64,000 bases of DNA. Source: Paenibacillus glycanilyticus (lineage in GTDB: Bacteria; Bacillota; Bacilli; Paenibacillales; Paenibacillaceae). Both the position numbers and the translations under genes were made by a program. The DNA lies in the NCBI RefSeq assembly GCF_030161375.1, contig NZ_BSSQ01000015.1:62001-126000 (forward strand), written 5' to 3'. Below the pieces are notes generated by a model. It was given only the letters and a program-made list of their open reading frames with translations. It was not told the origin of the DNA and did no database searches. Shown in pieces: positions 27,096-35,804 of the stretch; position 1 is the stretch's first letter, and the number at the start of each line of letters is the position of its first letter.

Positions 27096-27488
27096 ATGAA
27101 TTCGACCAAATCAATTGTCCGGCCGCCTCGTATCGGTTCTCCGCTGATTGCAGGTGTCATCTTCTCGATTATTTGGCTGGCAATTGGGGCTTTGTTGCTG
27201 TCATTCCTGCTCTACTTCAGCGGCATGAAGGAAAATAACCTGCCTCAGTATTCGCTTGCCGTCCACGGCTTCTCCGCTCTTGCAGGCGGTTTTGTATCGG
27301 GCAAACGCTCAGGCGCTAAAGGTTGGTATCAAGGCGCTTTGCTTGGTTTGATCTACGGCATCACGGTATTGACCATCGGCTTTCTTGCAGCGGACAGCGG
27401 GTTGTCGGCCAAAAGTGCCATGATGTTGCTTGCCGCCGTGCTCGCCGGAGCATTTGGCGGGATGATTGGCGTCAATCTGAAGAAATAA
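27096..27488 (+). CDS. TIGR04086 family membrane protein (YrzE-like)
   Basis: 130-residue protein with four hydrophobic helices. Helix 1 is PLIAGVIFSIIWLAIGALLL. GFSALAGGFVSGKRSGAKGW and ALLGLIYGITVLTIGFL are the conserved family segments. Function is unknown. B. subtilis yrzE occupies the same place between yajC (yrbF) and the DUF421 gene. AGGGGGG precedes the ATG. It is on the opposite strand to its neighbours. Confidence 0.85.
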   Translation: MNSTKSIVRPPRIGSPLIAGVIFSIIWLAIGALLLSFLLYFSGMKENNLPQYSLAVHGFSALAGGFVSGKRSGAKGWYQGALLGLIYGITVLTIGFLAADSGLSAKSAMMLLAAVLAGAFGGMIGVNLKK

Positions 27489-27532
27489 TGCGTATCATTC
27501 CTGCACATACTACATACATCAAGGTCAATGAA

Positions 27533-27563
27533 AAAGAAGCTGACTATAAAAGTCAGCTTCTTT
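27533..27563. terminator. Hairpin terminator between convergent TIGR04086 and yajC genes
   Basis: Perfect 13-bp stem AAAGAAGCTGACT/AGTCAGCTTCTTT with a 5-nt loop. The T-run is longer on the minus side (TTCTTTTT), so it mainly serves yajC. Confidence 0.9.
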
Positions 27564-27574
27564 GCATGCGTGAA

Positions 27575-27889
27575 TTATTCCGTTGCTGCCGGAGCGCTGT
27601 TCAGCACGGAGCTGATTGCGCTGCGGTCGAACGTCATCTTCGTTGTATCGTTTACGCGAAGAACAACAACGTCGTCCGACAATTCAACGATCGTGCCTTG
27701 CAGGCCGCCGATGGTTTGAATTTTATCGCCCTTCTTCAGTTGGCTAAGAAGAGAGTTGCGCTGTTTCGTTTTCTTCTGTTGCGGACGGATAAGCAAGAAA
27801 TAAAAGACCGCAAACATCAGAATGAAAGGCCAGATCATCTGAAAAATATTCGTGCTGCCAGCTGAGTCTGCTGCCAAATATGTCATCAT
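27575..27889 (-). CDS. yajC: Preprotein translocase subunit YajC
   Basis: Small SecDF-associated membrane protein, 104 residues. A single N-terminal helix (MIWPFILMFAVFYFLLIRPQ) leads into the conserved RPQQKKTKQR, then LKKGDKIQTIGGLQGTIVEL of the cytoplasmic SH3-like domain. It follows tgt by 31 nt, the common tgt-yajC arrangement. Its transcript ends at the hairpin just downstream. Confidence 0.96.
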   Translation of the reverse strand: MMTYLAADSAGSTNIFQMIWPFILMFAVFYFLLIRPQQKKTKQRNSLLSQLKKGDKIQTIGGLQGTIVELSDDVVVLRVNDTTKMTFDRSAISSVLNSAPAATE

Positions 27890-27920
27890 GGAAATTCCCC
27901 CCTTTCCCTAAAATCTAAGC

Positions 27921-29054
27921 TTAAAAGCCCTTCTCGTTATTAAACAGGCCATACTGTGTGAAAAACTCGTCGCGGAAATCTAGAAGCCGGTCTTCCATAA
28001 TTGCCTGACGTACCCCACGCATGAGCTCTAATAGGAAATGCAGGTTGTGATAAGTCGTAAGTCGAATGCCAAAAGTCTCGTCCGCCTTCAGCAAATGGCG
28101 GATGTAAGCCCGCGAATAGTTCTTGCAGGTGTAGCAAGAGCATTCCGGATCAAGCGGTCCAAAGTCTTCCGCAAACTTCGCGTTGCGGATAACCAGGCGC
28201 CCTTGGCTTGTCATCGTTGTCCCGTTCCGGGCAATACGCGTCGGTAATACGCAGTCAAACATATCTATGCCGCGGATCGATCCTTCAATTAGGGCATCCG
28301 GCGAACCTACGCCCATCAAATATCTTGGTTTGTTAGCCGGCAACTCCGGAACAGTATAATCGAGCACATCGTACATCAAATGCTTAGGCTCGCCTACGCT
28401 TAGTCCACCAATAGCATACCCCGGGAAATCCATGGAAGTCAAATCTTTCGCGCTTTGAATCCGAAGGTCTTTGTACATGCCGCCCTGCACGATCGCAAAC
28501 AAACCTTGGTCATGTTTGCGGGCATGGGAATTGAGGCAACGTTCTGCCCAGCGGGTTGTCCGTTCAAGCGATTGCTTCACATAATCATAGTCAGCCGGAT
28601 AAGGCGGACACTCGTCAAAGGCCATCATAATATCCGACCCTAACGCGTTCTGAATTTCCATTGCTTTCTCGGGAGAGATAAACAACTTGTCCCCGTTCAG
28701 ATGCGAACGGAATTGGACGCCTTCTTCCGTAATCTTGCGCATCTCGGAAAGACTGAACACTTGGAAGCCGCCGCTGTCGGTCAGAATCGGCCGGTCCCAG
28801 TTCATGAATTTATGGAGCCCGCCGGCTTTACCGACAATCTCATGGCCAGGGCGCAAGAACAAGTGATACGTATTGCTCAAAATAATTTGAGCATCCATTG
28901 TTTTTAATTCTTCCGGACTCATCGTCTTCACGGTTGCTTGCGTTCCAACCGGCATAAAGGTAGGGGTCTCAATGACGCCATGCGGGGTGTGAACTCGTCC
29001 AAGACGTGCGCCGGACTGTTTGCAAACTTTAATTAATTCATATTTTACAGCCAC
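27921..29054 (-). CDS. tgt: Queuine tRNA-ribosyltransferase
   Basis: Exchanges guanine-34 for preQ1 in GUN-anticodon tRNAs. 377 residues with the nucleophile region (PILTDSGGFQVFSL, about 90-103), the substrate-binding GDKLFISPEKAM and GGLSVGEP motifs, the second catalytic Asp in RYLMGVGSP/MFDCVLPTR, and the zinc site CSCYTC plus a downstream His. Translation starts at GTG with AGGAAG 8 nt upstream. It lies 56 nt after queA, so two successive steps of queuosine formation are encoded together. Confidence 0.97.
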   Translation of the reverse strand: MAVKYELIKVCKQSGARLGRVHTPHGVIETPTFMPVGTQATVKTMSPEELKTMDAQIILSNTYHLFLRPGHEIVGKAGGLHKFMNWDRPILTDSGGFQVFSLSEMRKITEEGVQFRSHLNGDKLFISPEKAMEIQNALGSDIMMAFDECPPYPADYDYVKQSLERTTRWAERCLNSHARKHDQGLFAIVQGGMYKDLRIQSAKDLTSMDFPGYAIGGLSVGEPKHLMYDVLDYTVPELPANKPRYLMGVGSPDALIEGSIRGIDMFDCVLPTRIARNGTTMTSQGRLVIRNAKFAEDFGPLDPECSCYTCKNYSRAYIRHLLKADETFGIRLTTYHNLHFLLELMRGVRQAIMEDRLLDFRDEFFTQYGLFNNEKGF

Positions 29055-29110
29055 TATTCATTCTTCCTGTCTTTATGGAATTATCGTGCTCGTATCAAAT
29101 TCAATATAGG

Positions 29111-30157
29111 CTAATAGATAAACATGGCGTCGCCAAAGCTGAAGAAGCGATATTGTTCGCGAACGGCTTCATGATAAGCCTTCATGATCGCATCCCGTCC
29201 GGCTAACGCGCTGACCAGCATGACAAGCGTCGACTTCGGCAAATGGAAGTTTGTCAGCAAGGCATCTAACAGCTTGAATTTATAACCCGGAAAAATAAAA
29301 ATATCCGTCCATCCGCTGCAGGCCTCGATCGGACCGCCGTCAAATCTTGCGGCAACCGTCTCAAGCGTTCTTGACGAAGTCGTGCCCACAGCTATTATAC
29401 GAGCTCCAGACGATTTGGCTTCATTTATTATTGAAGCATTATGTTCGTCCAGTTCGTAATACTCCGAATGCATCTCATGCTCTTCGACTTTGTCTACGGA
29501 CATCGGGCGGAAAGTACCAAGACCGACATGCAGGGTTACATATGCAATCTTAACCCCTTTGTCCTCCAGCTGCCGCAGAAAATCAGTTGTAAAATGGAGA
29601 CCTGCCGTAGGTGCAGCTGCCGAACCTTCATGTTTGGCATAGACCGTCTGGTATCGCTCCCGCTCTTCCAGCCTCTCTTTGATATACGGAGGCAAAGGCA
29701 TCTCGCCAAGCCGGTCAAGCAGCTCTTGGAATATGCCTTCATATTGGAACCGAATCGTTCTCGCGCCCATATCGCCTTCATCTTCAACGAAAGCGCGGAG
29801 CAGCGGCTCACCGTGGCCGTTATCGCCGAACCACAGCTCCGAGCCTACCTTCATCCGCTTAGCCGGCTTCGCTAGCACCTCCCAACGGTCTCCTTCCAGT
29901 TGCTTCAGGAGAAGAAGTTCAATCTTTGCGCCCGTATCCCCCTTGATCCCCATCAGACGCGCCGGAAGAACGCGGGTATTATTCAGTACAAGCACATCTC
30001 CCGGATTCATATAATCAGCGAGATCGGTAAACGTGCGGTGCGCAATGTCACCGGTCTCTTTGTTAAGCGCCAATAGTCTCGATGCCGTGCGCTCTGCGAG
30101 AGGCGTCTGGGCGATCAAATGCTCCGGCAATTCGAAATCAAACAAATCTACATTCAT
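29111..30157 (-). CDS. queA: S-adenosylmethionine:tRNA ribosyltransferase-isomerase
   Basis: Transfers and rearranges the ribosyl of SAM onto preQ1-tRNA to form epoxyqueuosine. 348 residues with the family blocks FELPEHLIAQ at the start, LVLNNTRVLPARL, AAPTAGLHFT and HVGLGTFRP. The ATG at 30157 has AAGGA 12 nt upstream. The alternative ATG at 30169 lies against the same motif. Its start overlaps the region just after the SpoIID-like stop codon, so the genes form one unit with tgt and yajC. Confidence 0.97.
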   Translation of the reverse strand: MNVDLFDFELPEHLIAQTPLAERTASRLLALNKETGDIAHRTFTDLADYMNPGDVLVLNNTRVLPARLMGIKGDTGAKIELLLLKQLEGDRWEVLAKPAKRMKVGSELWFGDNGHGEPLLRAFVEDEGDMGARTIRFQYEGIFQELLDRLGEMPLPPYIKERLEERERYQTVYAKHEGSAAAPTAGLHFTTDFLRQLEDKGVKIAYVTLHVGLGTFRPMSVDKVEEHEMHSEYYELDEHNASIINEAKSSGARIIAVGTTSSRTLETVAARFDGGPIEACSGWTDIFIFPGYKFKLLDALLTNFHLPKSTLVMLVSALAGRDAIMKAYHEAVREQYRFFSFGDAMFIY

Positions 30158-30165
30158 CGAATCAA

Positions 30166-32265
30166 TCATTCCTTAGCGATGGTTACATCTTTATAGTAGT
30201 ATTGCAAGATATAAGAGTAGTCATACCCTTGCTGTGCCAGTCCAAGCGCTCCATATTGGGATAATCCGATTCCGTGGCCGTTTCCTGACCCGACGAAACG
30301 GAATGAAGGATCTTTGGTTGTAGCGCGAAGATGGTTATCTCCGTTCATGACCATGACATTGCCGTCTGCCTGCGTAACTTTCCCGCCGGCTTGAATCATG
30401 TATACCGGCTGTGCGGACGAAGTCTTTGTGCGGGTGGAACCGCCAGCTCCAAGCATCGTTACCTTCGCGGTTTCATCCACTTTGAACAACGTACTAGGCA
30501 AGCCGCCAAGCGCAGAACGAAGCACATCAGGATATTTTACCTTGTAAGGCTGTCCGTTGACAAGCAATTGCGTAACACGCCCGGATGGGCCCGTCGATCC
30601 AGCCTGCAGAGATGTTATTGGTCCCGTTACGCTTGCTTGCTTTGTCATCGTTGCGATAAGCTCCGAAGAAGTAAACGGTCCTTTCACCCAAGACATCGCG
30701 TTATTCTCAACGGCCTTGTCAAGAACGGCAACCGCTGTTCCTTGGTTCACTTGTCCGACTAGAGGGAGCGAATCTTCTACTTTCGGGTTTTTCCTAACCT
30801 TCGTACCGTCTGTGTTCACGGTCATCAGTTTTACGCCTGCTGCATTCGTCTGGCCGGAATCGGTGAGCAGATCCTCGCGGATATAACCTGTCTGATTATT
30901 TGGCAGCACAACCCGGTACCAGGTGTACAAGCCTTTCTCCGACGAACTGTCGCTTGGACTCGATACGCTCTTCAAGTAAGCAACGGAATTACCCCAGATC
31001 TCTGAAGCATCGGCCGTTTGACCGCCGCCATTCGATGAGAATAATGCTTCGATCAGCTTGCCGTTATACAACATAACTTCACCGGCGGTCTCATCTACCG
31101 CTTGAATCGTTGAAGGCTTCTCCGTAATGGTACCTTGATATTCCTGGCTGCTCACGCTATCCACAACGTTGGCAATCTGGAAACCCGCGCCTTGATAAAG
31201 CGCATAGGTTCGTGCCGATACCGCCTGCGCCTTCAAAGCTTCCAGCGGCCATGACGCCATCATTTCCCCGCCAACCACGGAATATAAATATTGCTCGGTA
31301 GGCAGTTCGTTGACGACCGCTAGCTTATCGTTAAATTCACTAACCTCGAATTGTCCTCGATAAGTTCTGCCGCTGCGCTCCGTCAGTTTAATCGGGCTAT
31401 CGCCGGCAGGCATAATCCGAACCTTTGCATTATTAATTGGAAAAGCATACAGCTTAACGGGGCTGCCGGCTTTGCCGGTTAACGTATGGTCATTGCGTTC
31501 GAGCAGATAAGCCGAGTCATCCGCTTCCTTCAGTCCGCTGCCCGCCGCGCCGGCAGCTGCCTTCACCACGGATAACTCAGCCGAGCTCGCCGCCGCTCCG
31601 ACAAAGACGGAATATTTCACGCTGCCGCCCGAATTGCGGACACCTACAAAAGCATCCACACCGGCAGCGCCGAATGCTTCGGAAGCTTTCAACGCCTCGG
31701 CTTCGGAGGCGTACGTTGATGCGCTTTCCAGGTGGAACGGACCTTGTATCGCGGCTTTTGCACTGCCGATCAGCTTGCTAAGCGTACTGTCCGAGCTCCA
31801 TTTCGCCATAGCGGTTGTTGCATCCGCCGAATTGCCGTATGTACCTTCCGTTACCTGATAAACCGTACTGCCTTTTTTATTAAGAGAAGTTATAAAACCG
31901 CTGCCCGACAGAGCCTGAAGCCGTTTATAAACGGCAAGGGCGGTGTCAAAGCTTTCCGTCTCGACGACTCTAACCTTGTAATCGTCTTTGGCAACCCGAG
32001 ACTGTTCATTTGCTCCGATATTCAACCACGGTACGGTTCCCGCGGGATCGCTCATGCCTATGGTCAAACCTCCAGCAGACGCAAAAGTAGCTGCTGGCGT
32101 ATTTACTTGATATTTCCCCGGCAATTGCAAATAGATGGCGACACGAATCGTATCTAGCTTCGGTACGGCGCCAAGCGAAGGCTTGGCCCACCAGGTCGAG
32201 ACAACCAACAGTCCGGCGATCGTAAGCAGCGTCAGTCGCTTGAACGACCATCGTTGAAATTTCAT
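30166..32265 (-). CDS. SpoIID/LytB-domain protein
   Basis: Secreted 699-residue protein with a signal peptide (RLTLLTIAGLLVVSTWWA). It has two SPOR-like repeat regions in the first half (VVETESFDTALAVYKRLQAL and SASTYASEAEALKASEAFG) and a SpoIID lytic-transglycosylase-type domain (about 300-440). That domain is identified by LPTEQYLYSVVGGEMMASWP, LKAQAVSARTYAL and LFSSNGGGQTADASEIWG. An SH3-like stretch follows, and a C-terminal GNGHGIGLSQYGALGLA block completes the conserved core. It resembles LytB-type activators more than the 340-residue SpoIID. Its ATG overlaps the preceding stop (TGATG), so translation is coupled. Confidence 0.88.
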   Translation of the reverse strand: MKFQRWSFKRLTLLTIAGLLVVSTWWAKPSLGAVPKLDTIRVAIYLQLPGKYQVNTPAATFASAGGLTIGMSDPAGTVPWLNIGANEQSRVAKDDYKVRVVETESFDTALAVYKRLQALSGSGFITSLNKKGSTVYQVTEGTYGNSADATTAMAKWSSDSTLSKLIGSAKAAIQGPFHLESASTYASEAEALKASEAFGAAGVDAFVGVRNSGGSVKYSVFVGAAASSAELSVVKAAAGAAGSGLKEADDSAYLLERNDHTLTGKAGSPVKLYAFPINNAKVRIMPAGDSPIKLTERSGRTYRGQFEVSEFNDKLAVVNELPTEQYLYSVVGGEMMASWPLEALKAQAVSARTYALYQGAGFQIANVVDSVSSQEYQGTITEKPSTIQAVDETAGEVMLYNGKLIEALFSSNGGGQTADASEIWGNSVAYLKSVSSPSDSSSEKGLYTWYRVVLPNNQTGYIREDLLTDSGQTNAAGVKLMTVNTDGTKVRKNPKVEDSLPLVGQVNQGTAVAVLDKAVENNAMSWVKGPFTSSELIATMTKQASVTGPITSLQAGSTGPSGRVTQLLVNGQPYKVKYPDVLRSALGGLPSTLFKVDETAKVTMLGAGGSTRTKTSSAQPVYMIQAGGKVTQADGNVMVMNGDNHLRATTKDPSFRFVGSGNGHGIGLSQYGALGLAQQGYDYSYILQYYYKDVTIAKE

Positions 32266-32708
32266 CAATGATTCCCCTTTCCCCTCTCATGTTGCGGCGG
32301 CAAGGCGCAGCCATTTACGGAACAGCTTTGTTCGGTACGTCCAAACCAGTCATATCTTCGTTTTGCAATATAGCGGTACACCAAGTCGCCAACCCGGCTA
32401 AGGCCGGGTAGCCGATAAAGCATTGCGAGCAGCCGGAAGCCGTTTATCGTTCGCAATATCCGGACGACGCCGTCGGCACCGGCGTATAGCTGCCCTTTCT
32501 CGTCTGCGACGTGCATCTTCTCGTATAACTCCGTTTCGGCAACCTTTTCAATGCCCGGCACCTTAACTCCCGCTTCCTTAAGCGATTGCGCCGGAACAAA
32601 GATCAGCTCCGCGTTCGAGCGGAGCTCCTTCAGCTTGGTCACTGTCCCAATGCACAGATTGCAGGTGCCGTCATAAACGACGTACAACTTCTCCCGCTGC
32701 TTCCTCAT
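32265..32708 (-). CDS. DCC-family thiol-disulfide oxidoreductase-like protein (DUF393)
   Basis: 147-residue protein of the DCC (DxxCxxC) family, with VYDGTCNLCIG near the N-terminus and the helical LLAMLYRLPGLSRVGDLVYRYIAKRRYDWFG toward the C-terminus (split by family reading). Two further Cys (SCSVNGCAL) lie at the end. Activity in the family is presumed redox and untested here. A GTG at 32717 overlaps the ruvB stop; the ATG at 32708 has GAGAGGTG 6 nt upstream and is preferred. Placed between ruvB and the SpoIID-like gene with coupled starts. Confidence 0.82.
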   Translation of the reverse strand: MRKQREKLYVVYDGTCNLCIGTVTKLKELRSNAELIFVPAQSLKEAGVKVPGIEKVAETELYEKMHVADEKGQLYAGADGVVRILRTINGFRLLAMLYRLPGLSRVGDLVYRYIAKRRYDWFGRTEQSCSVNGCALPPQHERGKGNH

Positions 32709-32713
32709 ACGCC

Positions 32714-33715
32714 TCACCTCTCTGGTATCGGCACTCCTAAATGACGATAGGCTTGATCCGTTGCAATTCGGCCGCGCGACGTCCGTTGCAAGAAGCCGAT
32801 CTGCATCAAATAAGGCTCGTATACATCTTCAATCGTCTGGCTTTCTTCTCCGATCGAAGCCGCAATCGTATCCAGACCAACCGGCCGGCCGGCAAACGTC
32901 GTCATCATCGCGAGCAACATTTTATGATCAATACTATCGAGCCCAACCGGGTCAACCTGCTGCAATTCAAGCGCGGATTGCGCAATCTCATGGGTTATAA
33001 TGCCGTCGCCCCGTACTTGCGCATAATCGCGGACCCGCTTGAGCAGTCGGTTCGCAATACGCGGCGTACCTCTCGAGCGCATCGCAATCTCTTCCGCGGC
33101 TTGCCCGATAATGGCAATATCAAAAATTTCGGCAGAACGGGATACGATATAAGCCAGTTCATCCACCGTATAAAACTCCAAGCGGCTAATAACGCCAAAC
33201 CGGTCCCGCAGCGGAGCAGACAATAGCCCCGCCCTTGTCGTTGCGCCAATCAGCGTGAATGGCGGCAGGTCCAACCGGACGGAACGGGCACTTGGACCTT
33301 TGCCGATCATAATATCAAGCGCGAAATCCTCCATCGCCGGATATAATACTTCTTCAACCGTACGGTGAAGGCGGTGAATCTCGTCAATAAAGAGCACGTC
33401 GCCTTCCTGCAGATTCGTAAGCAGGGCCGCGAGATCGCCGGGACGCTCAATGGCAGGTCCCGATGTTGTGCGCAGATTGACGCCAAGTTCGTTAGCAATA
33501 ATGTTGGACAACGTTGTTTTCCCAAGTCCCGGAGGTCCGTACAGCAACACGTGGTCAAGCGCTTCCTTCCGCATCTTGGCCGCATCTATATAAATCTTCA
33601 AATTTTCCTTCGCTTTGGATTGCCCGATATATTCAGCCAAATACCGGGGACGCAGACTGAGTTCCATGGCCTGCTCATCCATCATGAGGTTAGCGGATAT
33701 AATCCGGTCATCCAC
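32714..33715 (-). CDS. ruvB: Holliday junction branch migration ATPase RuvB
   Basis: AAA+ motor driving branch migration with RuvA. 333 residues: Walker A GPPGLGKTT (about 56-64), Walker B LFIDEIHRL, sensor 1 IGATTRAGLL, arginine finger region LRDRFG, sensor 2 RGTPRIANRLLKRVRD, and the C-terminal winged helix (TIEDVYEPYLMQIGFLQRT). It follows ruvA by 21 nt. Unlike B. subtilis, the full ruvC-ruvA-ruvB set is present. Confidence 0.98.
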   Translation of the reverse strand: MDDRIISANLMMDEQAMELSLRPRYLAEYIGQSKAKENLKIYIDAAKMRKEALDHVLLYGPPGLGKTTLSNIIANELGVNLRTTSGPAIERPGDLAALLTNLQEGDVLFIDEIHRLHRTVEEVLYPAMEDFALDIMIGKGPSARSVRLDLPPFTLIGATTRAGLLSAPLRDRFGVISRLEFYTVDELAYIVSRSAEIFDIAIIGQAAEEIAMRSRGTPRIANRLLKRVRDYAQVRGDGIITHEIAQSALELQQVDPVGLDSIDHKMLLAMMTTFAGRPVGLDTIAASIGEESQTIEDVYEPYLMQIGFLQRTSRGRIATDQAYRHLGVPIPER

Positions 33716-33736
33716 CCTTGTTCAGCTCCTTTTCCA

Positions 33737-34375
33737 TTAACCTTTAAACAGCTGCTGCAGGGCACGTTTCATTAATGAGTCTACCGTTTCCTCTGCCGAT
33801 ACCGATGGCGACAGCACGCTCCATGCCTTATCCAGCTCGGCAGCGGTGTAACCAAGCGCAGAAAGCCCCTCTCGCGCTTCTTCCCATGCTGTTCCGGTGC
33901 CCAGTTGCGCGCTTGCGGCAGAGATTGGCTGATGAGGCGCAAGTCCCGCCGCTGCAAGCAGTCCCGCATCCGTGGCAAAACCCGCCAGCTTATCCTTCAA
34001 ATCAAGGATCATTCGCTGAGCGGTCTTTTTGCCGATGCCCGGAAGTCTAGTCAGGAACGCGATATTCTCCTGCTGGATTGCGCCGATTACCGCATCGGGA
34101 CGCCCTCCGGCCAGTATTCCGAGCGCTACTCTTGGTCCGATGCCGGATACTTCAAGCAGCTTGCGGAACAAGGTCTGCTCTTCTCTGGTTTCAAATCCGT
34201 ATAGTAGAATCGCATCCTCGCGGACATGATGATGAATATAAATAGTGACGGTCTCCTCTTTGCCCGCAAAGGCGTAAGGATTAGGCGTAAACACTTGGTA
34301 ACCGACATCTCTCACATCTAAGACGACGTATTCCGATTCCACATGGGAAATAAGTCCGCGTAAAAAATCAATCAT
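33737..34375 (-). CDS. ruvA: Holliday junction DNA-binding protein RuvA
   Basis: Tetrameric junction-binding subunit, 212 residues. The N-terminal OB domain (MIDFLRGLISHVESEYVVLD), tandem HhH motifs (LLEVSGIGPRVALGIL and LTRLPGIGKKTAQRMILDL) and a C-terminal RuvB-contact domain (EEAREGLSALGYTAAELDKA) are all visible. Its ATG overlaps the ruvC stop codon by 4 nt. Confidence 0.97.
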   Translation of the reverse strand: MIDFLRGLISHVESEYVVLDVRDVGYQVFTPNPYAFAGKEETVTIYIHHHVREDAILLYGFETREEQTLFRKLLEVSGIGPRVALGILAGGRPDAVIGAIQQENIAFLTRLPGIGKKTAQRMILDLKDKLAGFATDAGLLAAAGLAPHQPISAASAQLGTGTAWEEAREGLSALGYTAAELDKAWSVLSPSVSAEETVDSLMKRALQQLFKG

Positions 34376-34872
34376 CGAAGCACCTCGTTAATTTTTTGCG
34401 TCATACCTGAAGCATGGGCATGACAGATCGCTACTGCCAGCGCATCCGCCACATCGTCCGGCTTAGGTATAGCCGACAGCTTAAGAAACATTTTGACCAT
34501 TTCCTGTACCTGGCGCTTCTCTGCTTTGCCATAACCTACAACGGCCTGCTTCACTTGAAGCGGCGTATATTCCGCAACCGGCAATCCCCGTTGGGCAGCC
34601 GCCAGAATAATGACCCCTCTAGCCTGCCCGACGGCAAACGCCGTAGTTACGTTGCGGTTGAAGAACAATTTCTCCACCGCGACGGTATCCGGCTTATACT
34701 TATCCATAAGGGCAACAGCCGAATCATAAATCTGTACAAGCCTCTCTTCTTGAGGCGTATGGGCAGCCGTCTGAATGCAGCCATATTGCACCGGCTTCAG
34801 CTTATGGCCTTCTTTATCAATAAATCCAAACCCTGCAATCGCTATACCGGGGTCTATACCAAGAACGCGCAA
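34372..34872 (-). CDS. ruvC: Holliday junction resolvase RuvC
   Basis: RNase H-fold endonuclease that cuts four-way junctions. 166 residues with the acidic catalytic set: Asp in LGIDPGIAIAGFG (about 7), Glu in VAVEKLFFNRN (about 67) and the C-terminal pair in KPDDVADALAVAICH (about 138-152). It heads the ruvCAB group and overlaps ruvA by 4 nt. RuvC is rare in B. subtilis relatives that use RecU, but common in Paenibacillus and Clostridia. Confidence 0.96.
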   Translation of the reverse strand: MRVLGIDPGIAIAGFGFIDKEGHKLKPVQYGCIQTAAHTPQEERLVQIYDSAVALMDKYKPDTVAVEKLFFNRNVTTAFAVGQARGVIILAAAQRGLPVAEYTPLQVKQAVVGYGKAEKRQVQEMVKMFLKLSAIPKPDDVADALAVAICHAHASGMTQKINEVLR

Positions 34873-34978
34873 TCCGCCAACTCCTTTGCGGCAGTATTTT
34901 ACCGCTTCTTATCCGTCCATTATAGCAAAAGTTGGTCCGTATGAGAACACGCGTTTGAGATTGGGAGCCTCGGCATGA

Positions 34979-35010
34979 AAAAACCTCCCGCAAAGAAGCA
35001 AGCGGAAGGT
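34979..35010 (-). terminator. Terminator after bofC
   Basis: Minus-strand AACCTTCCGC and GCGGGAGGTT arms around a loop of about 10 nt, then TTTTTT, 13 nt after the bofC stop codon. Confidence 0.9.
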
Positions 35011-35023
35011 TTCCGTCATCCGA

Positions 35024-35680
35024 TTAATAAGTCGGTTTCATGACTTTTTGATTAGCCGGCATCGCAAAATCGCTGTACGTGGACAAAACGCTGTTGTATT
35101 CGTCCATATCGGATATTTGTATGCCTTCGGCAAGGCGATCTACCTTATCTTGCGGCAGACTGCTCTCCATGTATCGGACATCAAGCTGGAAAAAGGTTTT
35201 TACCACCTTCTCCTTCTTGGGAGCTCCTTCAAATAAGGATAAAAAACCCTGCTTGTCCAATCCCATATATACATTGCCTTTGCAAGACTGGGAGAAATCC
35301 TCGATATTTTGTTCCAATAGCACCGTTTGTCCATCTTGAGACAACATTGCCGTCCATTCAGGATGCGACATCAGAATGCGGATGACCTCCGCCGATGTCA
35401 TTTGGCCAAAGGGCTGGGTTTCATCCCCGCAAATGTATCGCTTGTGCAATTGAACCGCAAGCGGCTCTTCATGCTCTTGCAATATGCGGATCAAGCCTGG
35501 ATTCCCTTCTCCCGGTTCCTGAGCGGCGCGAGCTTCATCCGATGCCGACACGGGCGTGCCATAAGCCGTGACTGCTACCGCCGTCAAACCTATCAAGAAC
35601 GAGCCAAGCGTCCACATTGGCCGCCTGCTTCTTCGCAATCTTTTTTTCAAATGCTTCCATAAGCTAAACTTCATCAACAT
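35024..35680 (-). CDS. bofC: BofC-like intercompartmental signalling regulator
   Basis: 218-residue exported protein, longer than the 170 residues of B. subtilis BofC because of a basic N-terminal extension before the membrane/signal helix (LGSFLIGLTAVAVTAYG). The two BofC domains are recognisable: VQLHKRYICGDETQ (N-terminal domain) and CKGNVYMGLDKQGFLSLFEG with FFQLDVRYMESSLP (C-terminal domain). BofC delays pro-sigma-K activation by restraining the SpoIVB signalling protease across the forespore membranes. It sits next to the ruv genes, as in B. subtilis. Confidence 0.85.
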   Translation of the reverse strand: MLMKFSLWKHLKKRLRRSRRPMWTLGSFLIGLTAVAVTAYGTPVSASDEARAAQEPGEGNPGLIRILQEHEEPLAVQLHKRYICGDETQPFGQMTSAEVIRILMSHPEWTAMLSQDGQTVLLEQNIEDFSQSCKGNVYMGLDKQGFLSLFEGAPKKEKVVKTFFQLDVRYMESSLPQDKVDRLAEGIQISDMDEYNSVLSTYSDFAMPANQKVMKPTY

Positions 35681-35731
35681 AATAAAGGCCCCTTGTTTTT
35701 CTTTTTGACCTAGTTTAACTCAATGCTTCCA

Positions 35732-35760
35732 TAAATATGTATGTATATAAAAAAGCATTC
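35732..35760 (-). promoter_or_regulatory. Candidate sigma-G/F promoter of bofC
   Basis: GAATG (35760-35756), 16-nt spacer, CATATTTA (35739-35732). Both boxes fit the forespore sigma-G pattern, but the spacer is one short of the usual 17-18. The -35 box lies inside the stem of the upstream safA terminator. B. subtilis bofC is forespore-expressed, which fits. Confidence 0.4.
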
Positions 35761-35791
35761 AGCCTCCTGCCTGAAAAAAGGCAAGAGGCTG
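35751..35791 (-). terminator. Terminator after the SafA-like gene
   Basis: Minus-strand CAGCCTCTTGCC and GGCAGGAGGCTG arms (one mismatch), TTTTTTCA loop, then AATGCTTTTTTAT, 14 nt after the stop codon. Confidence 0.9.
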
Positions 35792-35804
35792 ATTAGGATC
35801 GGCA

